A stretch of 64,000 nt of DNA, taken from Porcincola sp945869225. Lineage in GTDB: Bacteria; Bacillota; Clostridia; Lachnospirales; Lachnospiraceae. How positions within the stretch are numbered: position 1 is the stretch's first letter; the number at the start of each line of letters is the position of its first letter. The notes under the pieces are model-generated. The model was not told the DNA's origin and did no database searches. It worked only from the letters and a program-made list of their open reading frames with translations. The stretch is taken from contig NZ_JBQKGW010000009.1 of assembly GCF_052118625.1 (NCBI RefSeq), positions 32,823 through 96,822 of the forward strand, in the 5' to 3' direction. Position numbers and translations under genes: made by a program. Of the stretch, positions 17,533 to 26,311 are shown in pieces.

Positions 17533-18513
17533 TCAGCCGCACGTAATCTCAAGAACGGCTGCAAGGTTACCCCGTTTTCCGGCCAGCGCCCGGTGGGAAA
17601 ACAGGACACCCGCATTCTCCGCCGTACAGATGTCCGGCACGGAGATATGATCCGGCAAGAGGCCCGCCCGAAGGAAATTTGCCCTGCAGGCTTCCTGCAG
17701 GTTCAGCATCGCATGTCCGTCCCTGCCCGGAGATACAATCCGTCCCACTGCGCCGTCCGGACGGTTTTGCCCATCGCTCTCCTCCATCTGATATTTCTCC
17801 GAAAACCGCGCCGCGACATCCCCGCTGACCTCATAGCAGTCCCCGCAGATGGATGGGCCGATCGCTGCCACGATCACCGCCGGATCCGACCCATAGCGCC
17901 TCTGCATCTTCTGCACCGCCTTCGTCCCGATCCCCGCGATTGTCCCTCTCCATCCGGAGTGAACGCACGCGGCTGCTCTGTGCACCGGATCTACAATCAG
18001 AAGCGGCACGCAGTCCGCATAGAAGGTCATCATTGCAACCTCTGTCTGGTCGGTCATCAGTCCGTCCACATCGTGAAAAGCATTCGGTCTGAGGATGCCG
18101 TTTCCCCGGTCTGTCTTTGTCACCTCCCGAATCCGGTCGGTGTGTGTCTGATCCGAGAAGACCAGGTCAGTCAGATCGTATCCGACTGCATCCGCGAATC
18201 TCCTGTGATTCTCCAGGAAACGTTTCATCGCGTCTCCGGCCGCCGCATCCCTCCATATGTCACGCTCGGGTATATCCGTCCGAATTCCTGTATTTCCGAG
18301 TCCGCCGCTCACTTCTCTGGACAGGCTCAGATTCATGGCTGAGGCATATCCCTCTGAGACCCCTCCGATCCGGGTGCTGAAGGCATTGACAACAAAGTCA
18401 AACTGATCCAGAAGCGGGAATGAAATCCACACCACACCGTTCTTTTCGTGAAGCGTCAGCCTGTCAATCTTCCTCCAGGTCTGTTTTCTGATAAACTGCT
18501 TCTCGTATTCCAT
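17533..18513 (-). CDS. pgeF: Purine-nucleoside phosphorylase/laccase-domain protein (YfiH family)
   Basis: About 326 aa including a longer N-terminus than usual. The Cys/His zinc site is visible: FSDQTHTD, ADCVPLLIVDP and CVHSGWRGTIAGI. Members (YfiH/PgeF/LACC1) act on purine nucleosides or edit peptidoglycan precursors, and were earlier called polyphenol oxidases. The start at 18513 has GGGAGG 5 bases upstream; an ATG six codons earlier is possible. The gene ends 2 bases before the terminator it shares with prs and lies 35 bases downstream of yraN. Confidence 0.9.
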   Translation of the reverse strand: MEYEKQFIRKQTWRKIDRLTLHEKNGVVWISFPLLDQFDFVVNAFSTRIGGVSEGYASAMNLSLSREVSGGLGNTGIRTDIPERDIWRDAAAGDAMKRFLENHRRFADAVGYDLTDLVFSDQTHTDRIREVTKTDRGNGILRPNAFHDVDGLMTDQTEVAMMTFYADCVPLLIVDPVHRAAACVHSGWRGTIAGIGTKAVQKMQRRYGSDPAVIVAAIGPSICGDCYEVSGDVAARFSEKYQMEESDGQNRPDGAVGRIVSPGRDGHAMLNLQEACRANFLRAGLLPDHISVPDICTAENAGVLFSHRALAGKRGNLAAVLEITCG

Positions 18514-18548
18514 CGGATCCTCCCGGCTCATATTCCAGGGACGCCGGC

Positions 18549-18896
18549 TCAGAACAGAAAAGCGTTCCGAATCAGCCGGAATCCGTCCTCGTCCACTGCC
18601 GCAACGTCAAAACGGACAGGCGTACCCTCCGGAACCCGGAAGCGTGCCAGATAATAGAGGACCGCCCGCCGGATCCGTTCCTGCTTGCGTCGCCCGACTG
18701 CCTCCTCCGGCATTCCATTTTTCCTGGAACGTCGTCCCTTCACCTCGATGAACACCAGATAACGACCTTCTCTGGCAACAATATCGATCTCCGCCTGTCT
18801 GCAGCGAAAGTTATACTGGAGCACCTCGTACCCTTCCTTCTCCAGCAGGGCACCGGCCGCTCTCTCATATGCAGTCCCTTCCTGTCTCCTGTTCAT
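18549..18896 (-). CDS. yraN: UPF0102/YraN family predicted endonuclease-fold protein
   Basis: 115 aa. The family's restriction-endonuclease-like core is intact: YEVLQYNFRCRQAEIDIVAREG then LVFIEVKGRRS, giving the E-D...ExK metal site. Function is not established, though DNA recombination or processing has been suggested for relatives. The start at 18896 matches the usual family N-terminus (MNRRQEGTAYE); a GTG six codons upstream is an alternative. It follows rnhB after 173 bases with no clear gene between them. Confidence 0.9.
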   Translation of the reverse strand: MNRRQEGTAYERAAGALLEKEGYEVLQYNFRCRQAEIDIVAREGRYLVFIEVKGRRSRKNGMPEEAVGRRKQERIRRAVLYYLARFRVPEGTPVRFDVAAVDEDGFRLIRNAFLF

Positions 18897-19069
18897 GTGC
18901 TCTGTTCCGCACACGCTCCCGTCCTCTGATCTTCCCTCTTCCGGCTGCTTTTCCCTCTTTCAGACGCATATACGCAGCGCAGCCGGTCTCTCCACCTTCG
19001 CAGGCGCCCCTATCCGTTCCTGCAACAATGTCCGGTGCCTCCGCTCTCTGCGGCTGACTGCGCTTTTTG

Positions 19070-19864
19070 TCATGGCTGCTCTCCCCAGCTCCCGCCACCG
19101 CTTTTCAGAAAGGTTCTTCTGTGAATCGGACATGGACCATATTTTCTCAGGGCGGCATAATGCTCTGCTGTTCCATACCCCTTGTGCTTTGCGAACCCAT
19201 ATTCCGGGTACACAGCGTCATACTCCACCATCAGCCGGTCACGCGTCACCTTTGCAATCACGCTTGCTGCAGCGATTGACAGGCTCCTTGCATCCCCGTG
19301 GATAATCGGGACTTGCGGGATCAGAACCTGGGGGATCGTCACCGCATCGTTGAGAAGGATCTGAGGCATCACCCGAAGTGTCCCGATGGCCTCACACATC
19401 GCCTCGTAATCTGCCTGAAGGATGTTGATTTCATCGATCCTGTGCGGGCCGACAATCCCATACCCGGCTGCAACTGCCTTCTCCATGATCTCCTCATACA
19501 GTTCCTCGCGCTTCCGGGCGGTGAGCTTTTTGGAATCATTCAGCCCAAAGATCATGCAGTCATTCGGAAGGATCACCGCGCCAGCCACAACAGGCCCCGC
19601 GAGCGGACCCCTTCCCGCCTCGTCAATCCCGCAGATCAGAGTATAGCCGTCTTCCTCACACTGCCGTTCAAAACGCCGCATCTCCTCCAGCCGTTTCTTT
19701 TCAGTTTCCAGCTGCCCCAGCGCTCTTTCCGCACTCTGCACCAGTTTCCGGACAGCCGCCCGGTCATCGCTGCCATACTGGTCTGCGAAATGAGTCAGCG
19801 CGGCCTCGTCCACCCTTGATATTTTCTTCCATCTTTCCGAAATTGCCGCCGTCGTCTCTGCCAT
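19070..19864 (-). CDS. rnhB: Ribonuclease HII
   Basis: 264 aa. It cleaves RNA in RNA:DNA hybrids, including single ribonucleotides. The catalytic core starts near residue 75 with CGIDEAGRGPLAGPVVAGAV and contains GLNDSKKL, SIAAASVIAKVTRD and FAKHKGYGTAEHY. A 70-residue helical N-terminal extension precedes it, as in many Firmicutes RNase HII proteins. The start at 19864 has GGGAGAG 5 bases upstream; a longer frame to 19996 has a weaker case and would run into the signal peptidase gene. It sits 28 bases downstream of that gene. Confidence 0.96.
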   Translation of the reverse strand: MAETTAAISERWKKISRVDEAALTHFADQYGSDDRAAVRKLVQSAERALGQLETEKKRLEEMRRFERQCEEDGYTLICGIDEAGRGPLAGPVVAGAVILPNDCMIFGLNDSKKLTARKREELYEEIMEKAVAAGYGIVGPHRIDEINILQADYEAMCEAIGTLRVMPQILLNDAVTIPQVLIPQVPIIHGDARSLSIAAASVIAKVTRDRLMVEYDAVYPEYGFAKHKGYGTAEHYAALRKYGPCPIHRRTFLKSGGGSWGEQP

Positions 19865-19892
19865 CTGCTTCTCTCCCTGCATTCTTTGAAGT

Positions 19893-20453
19893 CTACTGAA
19901 GCAGCCTGAACCGTCTAAGCGGCGCATATCGCAGCCAGAGCCTTCCGTTGATGTCGGACTTATGAATATCGCCGACGGTCGGATCCCGGCTGTCAAAGCT
20001 GCTGCTCCGGTTGTCTGCCATCACAAAGTAGGCATCCTGCGAAAGCGTATGCGGCATAGAGGCTGTTCCGGCATACTGGATCTCCCCGGACGTATATCCG
20101 GATTCATCCAGTGCCGCCCCATTGATATAAACCTTTCCCCCGATGATCTGGACCGTTTCTCCCGGGAGGCCGACAATACGCCGGACCAGAGCGCGCCCGC
20201 TTCCTGCCCCGGTGGAAAACCGCACAATGTCACCCCTTGCCGGTTCCCGCACCAGATAACTGACAGGCTCAGAAAACGCCCTGTCGCCCGGCTGCAGAGA
20301 CGGATACATGGAGCTGCCCGTCACGTCCACTGTCCCCTCTGCATAAGAAATTCCGAAAATCAGGATCAGAATGGCAGCCAGAATCAGCAGCGTCCGTCGC
20401 AGGATGACTCTCAAGGGATTTCTATACCTTCTTCGCTGTCTTCTGTCTGCCAT
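19893..20453 (-). CDS. Signal peptidase I-like protein with Lys-to-Arg change at the catalytic base
   Basis: 186 aa. One N-terminal membrane helix (residues 15–37) is followed by the extracytoplasmic S26 peptidase fold. The nucleophile box is GSSMYPSLQPGD (Ser48). The box that normally reads VKR(I/V)(I/V)GxPGD here reads VRRIVGLPGE, so Arg91 (CGG codon, 20181–20183) replaces the general-base lysine. The Box E region MADNRSSSFDSR is conserved. A canonical paralogue lies 873 bases away (21326–21979). The protein may be inactive, may use another base, or may be specialised. No frameshift or stop is present, so it looks maintained. Confidence 0.9.
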   Translation of the reverse strand: MADRRQRRRYRNPLRVILRRTLLILAAILILIFGISYAEGTVDVTGSSMYPSLQPGDRAFSEPVSYLVREPARGDIVRFSTGAGSGRALVRRIVGLPGETVQIIGGKVYINGAALDESGYTSGEIQYAGTASMPHTLSQDAYFVMADNRSSSFDSRDPTVGDIHKSDINGRLWLRYAPLRRFRLLQ

Positions 20454-20480
20454 GCTGTACTCACCTGCTTTTCACCCGGC

Positions 20481-21326
20481 TCAGTCCGGTGCTTTCTCAA
20501 GCGTCATCCGGCCGAGTCTGCCGGAACGGAATTCATCCAGAATCAGAGCCGCTGCCTTCCCGCAGTCCGGCTCTCCCCCGGCCTTCAGACACTTCCGGGC
20601 TTCAGCGATCCTGCCAAGCACCTCAAAAGCGGTTCCCTCCTGACTGATCCCGTAGCGTTCTGGAAGAACCCGCGGATAGTCTGTCCGCATCCATCCGATC
20701 AGTTCGCAGGCCAGTTCCTGAGTGTCGAGAATCTCATCCCGGATGCAGCCAATCTCTGCCAGCCGGATTCCGACCTGCCTGTCATCAAACCGCGGCCAGA
20801 GGATCCCTGGCGTGTCAAGCAGCTGAAGCGTTCTCTCCACGCTGATCCACTGTCTTCCTCTTGTGACGCCCGGTTTGTTCCCTGTTTTCGCGGATGCCTT
20901 CCCCGCAAAGGAATTGATGAAGGTTGACTTTCCGACATTCGGGATCCCGGCAATCATCGCCCGGAGCGGGCGATTCACGATTCCTCTGCTTCGATCCCGC
21001 TCGATTTTCTCCCGGCAGGCCTCGGCAATCATCGGACGGATCTGCCGGATTCCATTGCCGGAGCGCGCATTCACCTCACAGGCAACAAGTCCGTTTTTCC
21101 GGAAATAGGCTGTCCATTCCTTGTTCCGCTCCGGGTCAGCCAGATCGCTTTTGTTGAGTACCAGGATTCTGGACTTCCCGGCAGCAAGGCTGTCTATATC
21201 CGGGTTTCTGCCGGAAAGAGGCGCCCTCGCGTCCGTCAGTTCGATCACAAGATCGACGAGACGGACATCCTCCTGCATCTGTCTTCTTGCACGGGTCATA
21301 TGGCCCGGATACCACTGATAATCCAT
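20481..21326 (-). CDS. rbgA: Ribosome biogenesis GTPase RbgA (YlqF)
   Basis: 281 aa with the circularly permuted GTPase motif order typical of YlqF/YawG proteins: WYPGHMTRA at the N-terminus, DARAPLSGRNPD (G5-like), LNKSDLAD (G4), GIPNVGKSTFINSF (G1) and DTPGILWPRF (G3). It helps late 50S assembly. The ATG at 21326 overlaps the stop codon of the upstream signal peptidase by one base, so the two are translationally coupled. Confidence 0.96.
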   Translation of the reverse strand: MDYQWYPGHMTRARRQMQEDVRLVDLVIELTDARAPLSGRNPDIDSLAAGKSRILVLNKSDLADPERNKEWTAYFRKNGLVACEVNARSGNGIRQIRPMIAEACREKIERDRSRGIVNRPLRAMIAGIPNVGKSTFINSFAGKASAKTGNKPGVTRGRQWISVERTLQLLDTPGILWPRFDDRQVGIRLAEIGCIRDEILDTQELACELIGWMRTDYPRVLPERYGISQEGTAFEVLGRIAEARKCLKAGGEPDCGKAAALILDEFRSGRLGRMTLEKAPD

Positions 21327-21979
21327 TATATAAACCTTCTGTGACTGGCCGGAGAAAGCACAAACCAGACCTTTCCCTCAATCATGCTGCTGGACACCAG
21401 CCCGATCTCTGTATTTCTGGAGTCCTCTGAGTTGTTCCGATTGTCTCCAAGCAGAAAATACTCACCTTCATCGAGTTCAATCGGATCCTTCGCAATTCCT
21501 GGATTCGTGATCGCCGGATAATTTCCGTCCTCCAGGTAGACCTGATCATCGATATAAACCTGCCCGTCTTTAATCTGAATCTTGTCACCCGGAACTCCGA
21601 CCACGCGCTTGATATCCGCCCTTGCATTCGAAGAGCCGTTCGGTCGGTAGGAGACAAGGTCCCCCCTCTTCGGACTTCCGACCTGGTAAGACATCACATT
21701 GATCAGGACGACATCCCCTCCGGACAGCGTTGTATCCATGGACTGCCCGACAATTGTCCGCTGCTGTCCGACTGTATAGACAAGAACATATGCAATCAGA
21801 ACAACCACAAGTGCCTGAAACAGCGCTGTAAAAATCCGGACCGGGAGTGAGCGCTTCTTCCGAACCTTATGTTTTCTTTGTTTCTGTTCCTGCTGCTCAA
21901 GCCGTGCCCGCTCTCTTGGTGTGTACTGCTTCCAGTCATCATTCGTGAAGTCAATCGGCTTGTCATTGATATACTTCAT
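21326..21979 (-). CDS. lepB: Signal peptidase I
   Basis: 217 aa. A basic cytoplasmic N-terminus of about 65 residues precedes a single membrane helix (FTALFQALVVVLIAYVLVY). The catalytic dyad is intact: GQSMDTTL with the nucleophile serine, and ADIKRVVGVPGDK with the general-base lysine. The Box E motif LLGDNRNNSEDSR is present. It removes signal peptides from exported proteins. The start at 21979 matches the family and leaves a 72-base gap after rplS holding a hairpin; a longer frame to 22033 would run into that hairpin. It is the canonical partner of the divergent paralogue at 19893–20453. Confidence 0.95.
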   Translation of the reverse strand: MKYINDKPIDFTNDDWKQYTPRERARLEQQEQKQRKHKVRKKRSLPVRIFTALFQALVVVLIAYVLVYTVGQQRTIVGQSMDTTLSGGDVVLINVMSYQVGSPKRGDLVSYRPNGSSNARADIKRVVGVPGDKIQIKDGQVYIDDQVYLEDGNYPAITNPGIAKDPIELDEGEYFLLGDNRNNSEDSRNTEIGLVSSSMIEGKVWFVLSPASHRRFI

Positions 21980-22005
21980 ATCTGTTACCTGTCCGGATAC
22001 AGAGA

Positions 22006-22030
22006 AGGCTGCCGCATTGCGCGGCAGCCT
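22006..22030 (-). terminator. Hairpin between rplS and lepB
   Basis: A perfect 10-bp stem, AGGCTGCCGC with GCGGCAGCCT, and a 5-base loop. The following minus-strand sequence is TCTCTG rather than a full T run, so it may be an attenuating or processing hairpin that lowers lepB expression relative to rplS. Confidence 0.6.
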
Positions 22031-22051
22031 CATGTTCAGGTTTCCCCTTGA

Positions 22052-22399
22052 TTACTTGACGATCTCTTTCAGCTTCGCAGCCTTGCCGGTACGCTGTCTG
22101 AGATATGTAAGCTTTGCACGTCTCACCTTTCCGGATCTGACAACATCGACCTTGTCGACGGTCGGGGAATGAAGCGGCCAGGTCTTCTCGACTCCGACAC
22201 CGTTCGAGAACTTTCTGACAGTGAAGGTTGCTCTGTTGCTGCCGCCCTGCTTCTTGATGACGACGCCTTCAAAAATCTGGATTCTCTCGCGGGTACCTTC
22301 CTTGATCTTTGCGTGGACCCTGACGGTATCTCCGACACGAAACTGCGGAGCATCCTCACGAAGCTGCGCGTCTTCGATCTTCTTGATAATTTCGTTCAT
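22052..22399 (-). CDS. rplS: 50S ribosomal protein L19
   Basis: 115 aa, the normal length. Family landmarks are RVGDTVRVHAKIKEGTRER, IQIFEGVVIKKQGGS and TWPLHSPTVDKVDVVRSGKV. AGGAGG lies 9 bases before the ATG. It leads the rplS–lepB–rbgA–signal peptidase–rnhB set, from a promoter at 22484–22512. Confidence 0.99.
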   Translation of the reverse strand: MNEIIKKIEDAQLREDAPQFRVGDTVRVHAKIKEGTRERIQIFEGVVIKKQGGSNRATFTVRKFSNGVGVEKTWPLHSPTVDKVDVVRSGKVRRAKLTYLRQRTGKAAKLKEIVK

Positions 22400-22483
22400 T
22401 GCGTGTTTCCTCCTGATTCATGGATGTTCTTAATGCGTCCGATTACAGCAACAGAGGACCATCCTTCTTTGCACACGACGCTT

Positions 22484-22512
22484 AGTTTATCACGCAATGT
22501 CCCGGGAGGCAA
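22484..22512 (-). promoter_or_regulatory. rplS promoter
   Basis: On the minus strand, TTGCCT (22512–22507), a 17-base spacer, then TAAACT (22489–22484). A leader of about 80 bases follows; I could not confirm any ribosomal-protein autoregulatory fold in it. Confidence 0.6.
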
Positions 22513-22520
22513 GCAGATTC

Positions 22521-22769
22521 TCAGATTTCCATCATCGTGATGATCTCTGACACAATGCGGTCATGTTTCTCTGTCTTTGAGCTGGCACGGTTTTCATCCT
22601 CGATCTCAATGTCAAACAGCCGGTCCAGAAGCTCCGCCCATCCATCCTCATCCAGGCTTATCATATCCTGCTTCGAGAGATGAAAGGTCTCCTGCATGAA
22701 AGCCTCCTGCTCCTTCGTCATCTTTTCAAGTGCCTCTGCGTTTTCTTTCATGATTTCCGGATCTGCCAC
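22521..22769 (-). CDS. Small acidic helical protein of unknown function
   Basis: 82 aa, starting with GTG at 22769, with GAGGAGG 7 bases upstream, which is what makes the gene credible. The sequence is acidic and likely all-helical (KENAEALEKMTKEQEAFMQ, then ISLDEDGWAELLDRLFDIEI), with no Cys and no signal peptide. It lies between lacZ and rplS on the same strand. I do not recognise the family. Confidence 0.7.
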   Translation of the reverse strand: MADPEIMKENAEALEKMTKEQEAFMQETFHLSKQDMISLDEDGWAELLDRLFDIEIEDENRASSKTEKHDRIVSEIITMMEI

Positions 22770-22828
22770 TTTTCTTCCTCCTCAAATCGATTCTGCAGCT
22801 CTCTGCTTCCAGACCACAGCGCGCGGTA

Positions 22829-25800
22829 TCAGATCCCCCTGAAATCCACCGCGAAAGTCAGTCTTCCGCCGCTCTTTACAAGGAATTCCGGATGAGTCCG
22901 TGCCCCCCAGGAATCATCCCCGGCTACACCCATCTGCTTAAGCATGCAGCGGACGTAGGTATAGGAGGATCTCGGAAGCTCATACGGATGTCGGGCTGTC
23001 TCAAGCATCTCCGGACTGTATGGAATTGCGGAGAACTCCATGCTGCCCGGTCTGGAGGCTTCAGGATCGCCTCCGTCCTCAAAGTATGGGGCACTGAAGC
23101 GGACCCCATGCCCTTTTCGGTCTGTCACCTCCGCCCAGCGGACACCCGTCCGGTTTCCGGTTTCCTGCGGGACCAGATAGGGCTCGACCATCGCGCCTGC
23201 CTCCCGCGCATAGATACCAAGCCTTGCCCCTTTTCGTCTGTCACAGTAGTTTTCCTCCGGTCCCAGCCCGTAGTACCGGACATGGCACAGATCTGCATCG
23301 AGTGCAAAAAGCCAGCCGAACTCCGGCATCTCCGGCAGCTGTTTTGCAAGCGCCGCATCCGGATCCCAGTCAAGTATCATCCGAATGGTTCCGTCGGGAA
23401 AGACCCGGTAGGTCGTACTCACAGAGCTGACTGACTCATATGATGAAACCGGAATATACTTCTTCCAGGTCAGATCGACGTAGCCGGCAGTCTGATGCAC
23501 CTTCGGCTCTCCATTGTCATCCCCCGGAATATAAGGATTGCTTCCCGGCTTGATGAAGGTCTGGTACAGACTTGCCAGCTTCCAGATTCCACAGCGTGCC
23601 GGCATCCTGCATCCCTCGTCGTTGCTGGTAGGGGCGCGCCAGAAATTCGGTCTCGGGATCTTTTCAATCAATTCCCTGCCGCCATAGACGTAAGAAACCA
23701 GTCCGCCCTTCAGGCTGGAGAACAGGGCAGAGAAATTTGCTCCAAAGATACCTGTATTCACTCCGCCGCGCACAACCTCCAGGCTGCCCTTTCCTTCATC
23801 GGTCTGTACAGGAAGCGTACGGACCCCGTTCAGGACAAAGGGTGTTCCATCCTCTCTCATATCATCCGGCGCGCTCTCAAGCGTCTTTTTTGCATTCTCC
23901 GCGCTCTTCAGGATCCGCTCCCCATATGCCACCTCATCTCCGGCCTTTCCCCAGACGGTGTCTTTTCTGAGGAAGAAAGAGAGTGAGACGACAGACTCAT
24001 CTTTTTCCGGAATCTGGAATGGAAGCGGGAAGACTTCCGTTCTGCCCGGCGCGACATCTGCCGGGATCGTAAGCTTCTCAAGGATACGGTTTCCTGCGCG
24101 AAGCTCTGCCGTACAGTCAAAGACTCCGGTTTCCAAAAACAGGTTCCGGTTGGTAACCGCCGCCTCCAGTCCGCGCTTCTCATCCTCGCGAATCTCGATG
24201 TCCAGCTCCTGGTAGCAGGCTCTGACTTCCTGCATTTTACCACTGTATGGTTCTCCTGTCGCCCTCAGGATGCCATTTCCGGAGAATTCATAGTCGGTCG
24301 GCCGCTCATGGTTGTCCCCGCCGTAACCAAGATATTCCTCGCCATACCGGTTCTTCATACGGATCGCCTGATCAATGAAATCCCAGATAAATCCCCCCTG
24401 ATAACGGGGCTCCCGCTTTGTCAGATCCGTGTACTTGAACAGCCCGCCATTTGAGTTGCCCATCGAATGCGAATACTCGCACAGGATAAACGGTTTTTCC
24501 GGGTGTTCCTTCAGGAAGGCCTCCACCTCCCTCACCGGCGTATACATCTGTGATTCCATGTCTGATGTATCCGGGTAGCGGCGATCGTTTCGGATGCCTT
24601 CATAATGTACCAGCCGGCTGCTGTCAAGCCTGCGGAATTCCTGTGCCATATGCCAGATGACCGATCCGCCGAAGGATTCATTGCCGCAGGACCAGATCAG
24701 GATCGCAGGATGGTTCTTCTCCAGCTCCACCATCGACCGGAGCCGGCTGATCAGCATAGGCTCCCAGTCCGAACGGTCTCCCGGCAGCGCCTGCTCAATG
24801 CCGATCTGATGCCTGCCGACACGGTCCCACATCCCGTGCGTTTCCATATTGTTTTCGGCGATCATGTAGATGCCGAAGATATCGCACAGCCTGTAGAGAA
24901 CAGAGGCATCCGGATAATGGCAGGTCCGGACCGCATTGATGTGATTCTGTTTCATGATGGTGACTGCCCGGAGAATCTCGTCCGGGTTTGGCTTTCTTCC
25001 GGTGTCGCAGGAGAATTCATGCCGGTTGACGCCTCGAAAAACGACCCGTTTTCCGTTCAGGCACATCAGTCCGTCCTTCATCTCAAAGTGTCTGAAGCCG
25101 ACCAGCTCCTGAACAGTCTCGACCGTCTCACCGTCCTTCTCCAGAGTAAGGCTCAGCCGGTATAAATTCGGAATCTCCGCGCTCCATGCAAGAGGATCGT
25201 CCAGCTTCTCCTGAATATGCAGTTCCATCGGCTGTTCTCCGGTGAAAAGATGTGTTCCGTCCCCGGCAGCACATATCCTTCCGGTTCTGATCTCTTCCCC
25301 GGCCTTCTGCTCCTCAAGGCTCTCCAGCACGCCAAGCTTTTCCAGCCTGTATCCGACAGTTGCCCCGGAGGCGCTTCCGGTCAGCTTCAGCGTCACATCC
25401 AGAAGACCTGTCCTCTCCTCTGCCTGATAATCTGCCAGAATCTTCACATCCTCAAGGTGAACCTTCTGAATCCGCTCGAGGTACACATCGCGGAAGATTC
25501 CGCTGAAGCGGTACATATCCTGGTCCTCGCACCAGCTTCCTGACGTCCATTTGAAGACCAGGACAGCGATCCTGTTCTCTTCATCCTGAAGAAACGGTGT
25601 CAGATCAAACTCCGAAGGCGTGAACGAATCCTCCGCATAGCCGACATAGCGGCCATTGAGCCAGAGCGCAAAGCCGGACTCCACGCCCTGGAAGGAAATC
25701 CGGACACTGTCCTGCTTCCAGCCATCCGGAAGTCTGAAGGTCCGGACATATTGTCCGACAGGGTTGTGCCGCTCCGGAATCTGTCCGGGTTCAATCGGCT

Positions 25801-26113
25801 CCAGTCCGTCCCAGGGATACTGTGTGTTGACATAAGCCGGCCTGTCATAGCCCTCCATCTGCATGTTGGACGGAACAGGAATTTCCGCCCAGCCGCTCAC
25901 ATCAAAGTCATCTTTCCAGAATCCATCCGGCGCACTGCGGTAATTCTCAGCATAATGGAACCGCCACATCCCATTCAGTGAACGCCTGAGACTTGTCTGC
26001 ATATTCTCGTGCCTGTCCTTCGGTGCAAACGGAATATGGTCCGAGTGGGGCGGCAGCGTGTTCTGCGCATAGATCTGTGGATCCTTTACAATTCTGTAAT
26101 CAAATTCAGTCAT
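22829..26113 (-). CDS. lacZ: Glycoside hydrolase family 2 beta-galactosidase
   Basis: 1094 aa, somewhat longer than E. coli LacZ (1023). It hydrolyses terminal beta-galactosides such as lactose. The GH2 landmarks are FRGVNRHEF, the acid/base region IWSCGNESFGG, and the nucleophile region PFILCEYSHSMGNSNG. Sugar-binding, immunoglobulin-like, TIM-barrel and C-terminal beta-sandwich domains appear in the expected order. There is no signal peptide, so it is cytoplasmic. GGAGAG precedes the ATG. The neighbouring sugar ABC permease is truncated, so lactose entry must rely on another transporter. Confidence 0.96.
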   Translation of the reverse strand: MTEFDYRIVKDPQIYAQNTLPPHSDHIPFAPKDRHENMQTSLRRSLNGMWRFHYAENYRSAPDGFWKDDFDVSGWAEIPVPSNMQMEGYDRPAYVNTQYPWDGLEPIEPGQIPERHNPVGQYVRTFRLPDGWKQDSVRISFQGVESGFALWLNGRYVGYAEDSFTPSEFDLTPFLQDEENRIAVLVFKWTSGSWCEDQDMYRFSGIFRDVYLERIQKVHLEDVKILADYQAEERTGLLDVTLKLTGSASGATVGYRLEKLGVLESLEEQKAGEEIRTGRICAAGDGTHLFTGEQPMELHIQEKLDDPLAWSAEIPNLYRLSLTLEKDGETVETVQELVGFRHFEMKDGLMCLNGKRVVFRGVNRHEFSCDTGRKPNPDEILRAVTIMKQNHINAVRTCHYPDASVLYRLCDIFGIYMIAENNMETHGMWDRVGRHQIGIEQALPGDRSDWEPMLISRLRSMVELEKNHPAILIWSCGNESFGGSVIWHMAQEFRRLDSSRLVHYEGIRNDRRYPDTSDMESQMYTPVREVEAFLKEHPEKPFILCEYSHSMGNSNGGLFKYTDLTKREPRYQGGFIWDFIDQAIRMKNRYGEEYLGYGGDNHERPTDYEFSGNGILRATGEPYSGKMQEVRACYQELDIEIREDEKRGLEAAVTNRNLFLETGVFDCTAELRAGNRILEKLTIPADVAPGRTEVFPLPFQIPEKDESVVSLSFFLRKDTVWGKAGDEVAYGERILKSAENAKKTLESAPDDMREDGTPFVLNGVRTLPVQTDEGKGSLEVVRGGVNTGIFGANFSALFSSLKGGLVSYVYGGRELIEKIPRPNFWRAPTSNDEGCRMPARCGIWKLASLYQTFIKPGSNPYIPGDDNGEPKVHQTAGYVDLTWKKYIPVSSYESVSSVSTTYRVFPDGTIRMILDWDPDAALAKQLPEMPEFGWLFALDADLCHVRYYGLGPEENYCDRRKGARLGIYAREAGAMVEPYLVPQETGNRTGVRWAEVTDRKGHGVRFSAPYFEDGGDPEASRPGSMEFSAIPYSPEMLETARHPYELPRSSYTYVRCMLKQMGVAGDDSWGARTHPEFLVKSGGRLTFAVDFRGI

Positions 26114-26208
26114 GGATGTCTCTCCTATAAAGCTGCGGTAATCTGAAAAGCGCAGGTTCAGATCTGATTTCTGACCTGCTTCACTGGTTCTGCAAGGCTG
26201 TCTTTACC

Positions 26209-26261
26209 TGAAAAGCGCAGGAGCCTGTCTGGCCCCCGCGCTTTCGGATCCGCGCTCCTGC
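26209..26261 (-). terminator. Hairpin upstream of lacZ, after the permease remnant
   Basis: On the minus strand, GCAGGAGC (26261–26254) pairs with GCTCCTGC (26224–26217) and is followed by GCTTTTC. A direct repeat, CTGAAAAGCGCAGG, occurs at 26143–26156 and 26208–26221, so the 3' arm is duplicated on the lacZ side. Confidence 0.5.
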
Positions 26262-26311
26262 CATCCGTTCTGTCTGTCAGTACCAGGGACCGTGCATGCC
26301 TTTCTGCCCTG

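Noticed and set aside
18865..19098. Open frame of 77 codons between rnhB and yraN, where relatives often carry a small FlhB-like gene.
   Set aside because: Only a short APDIVA-like fragment recalls that family. The frame overlaps both neighbours, has no ribosome binding site that I trust, and its composition looks like GC-rich noise. It could at most be a degraded remnant.
22400..22483. A possible L19 ribosomal-protein leader motif upstream of rplS.
   Set aside because: The leader is short, and I could not match it to a conserved secondary structure by eye.
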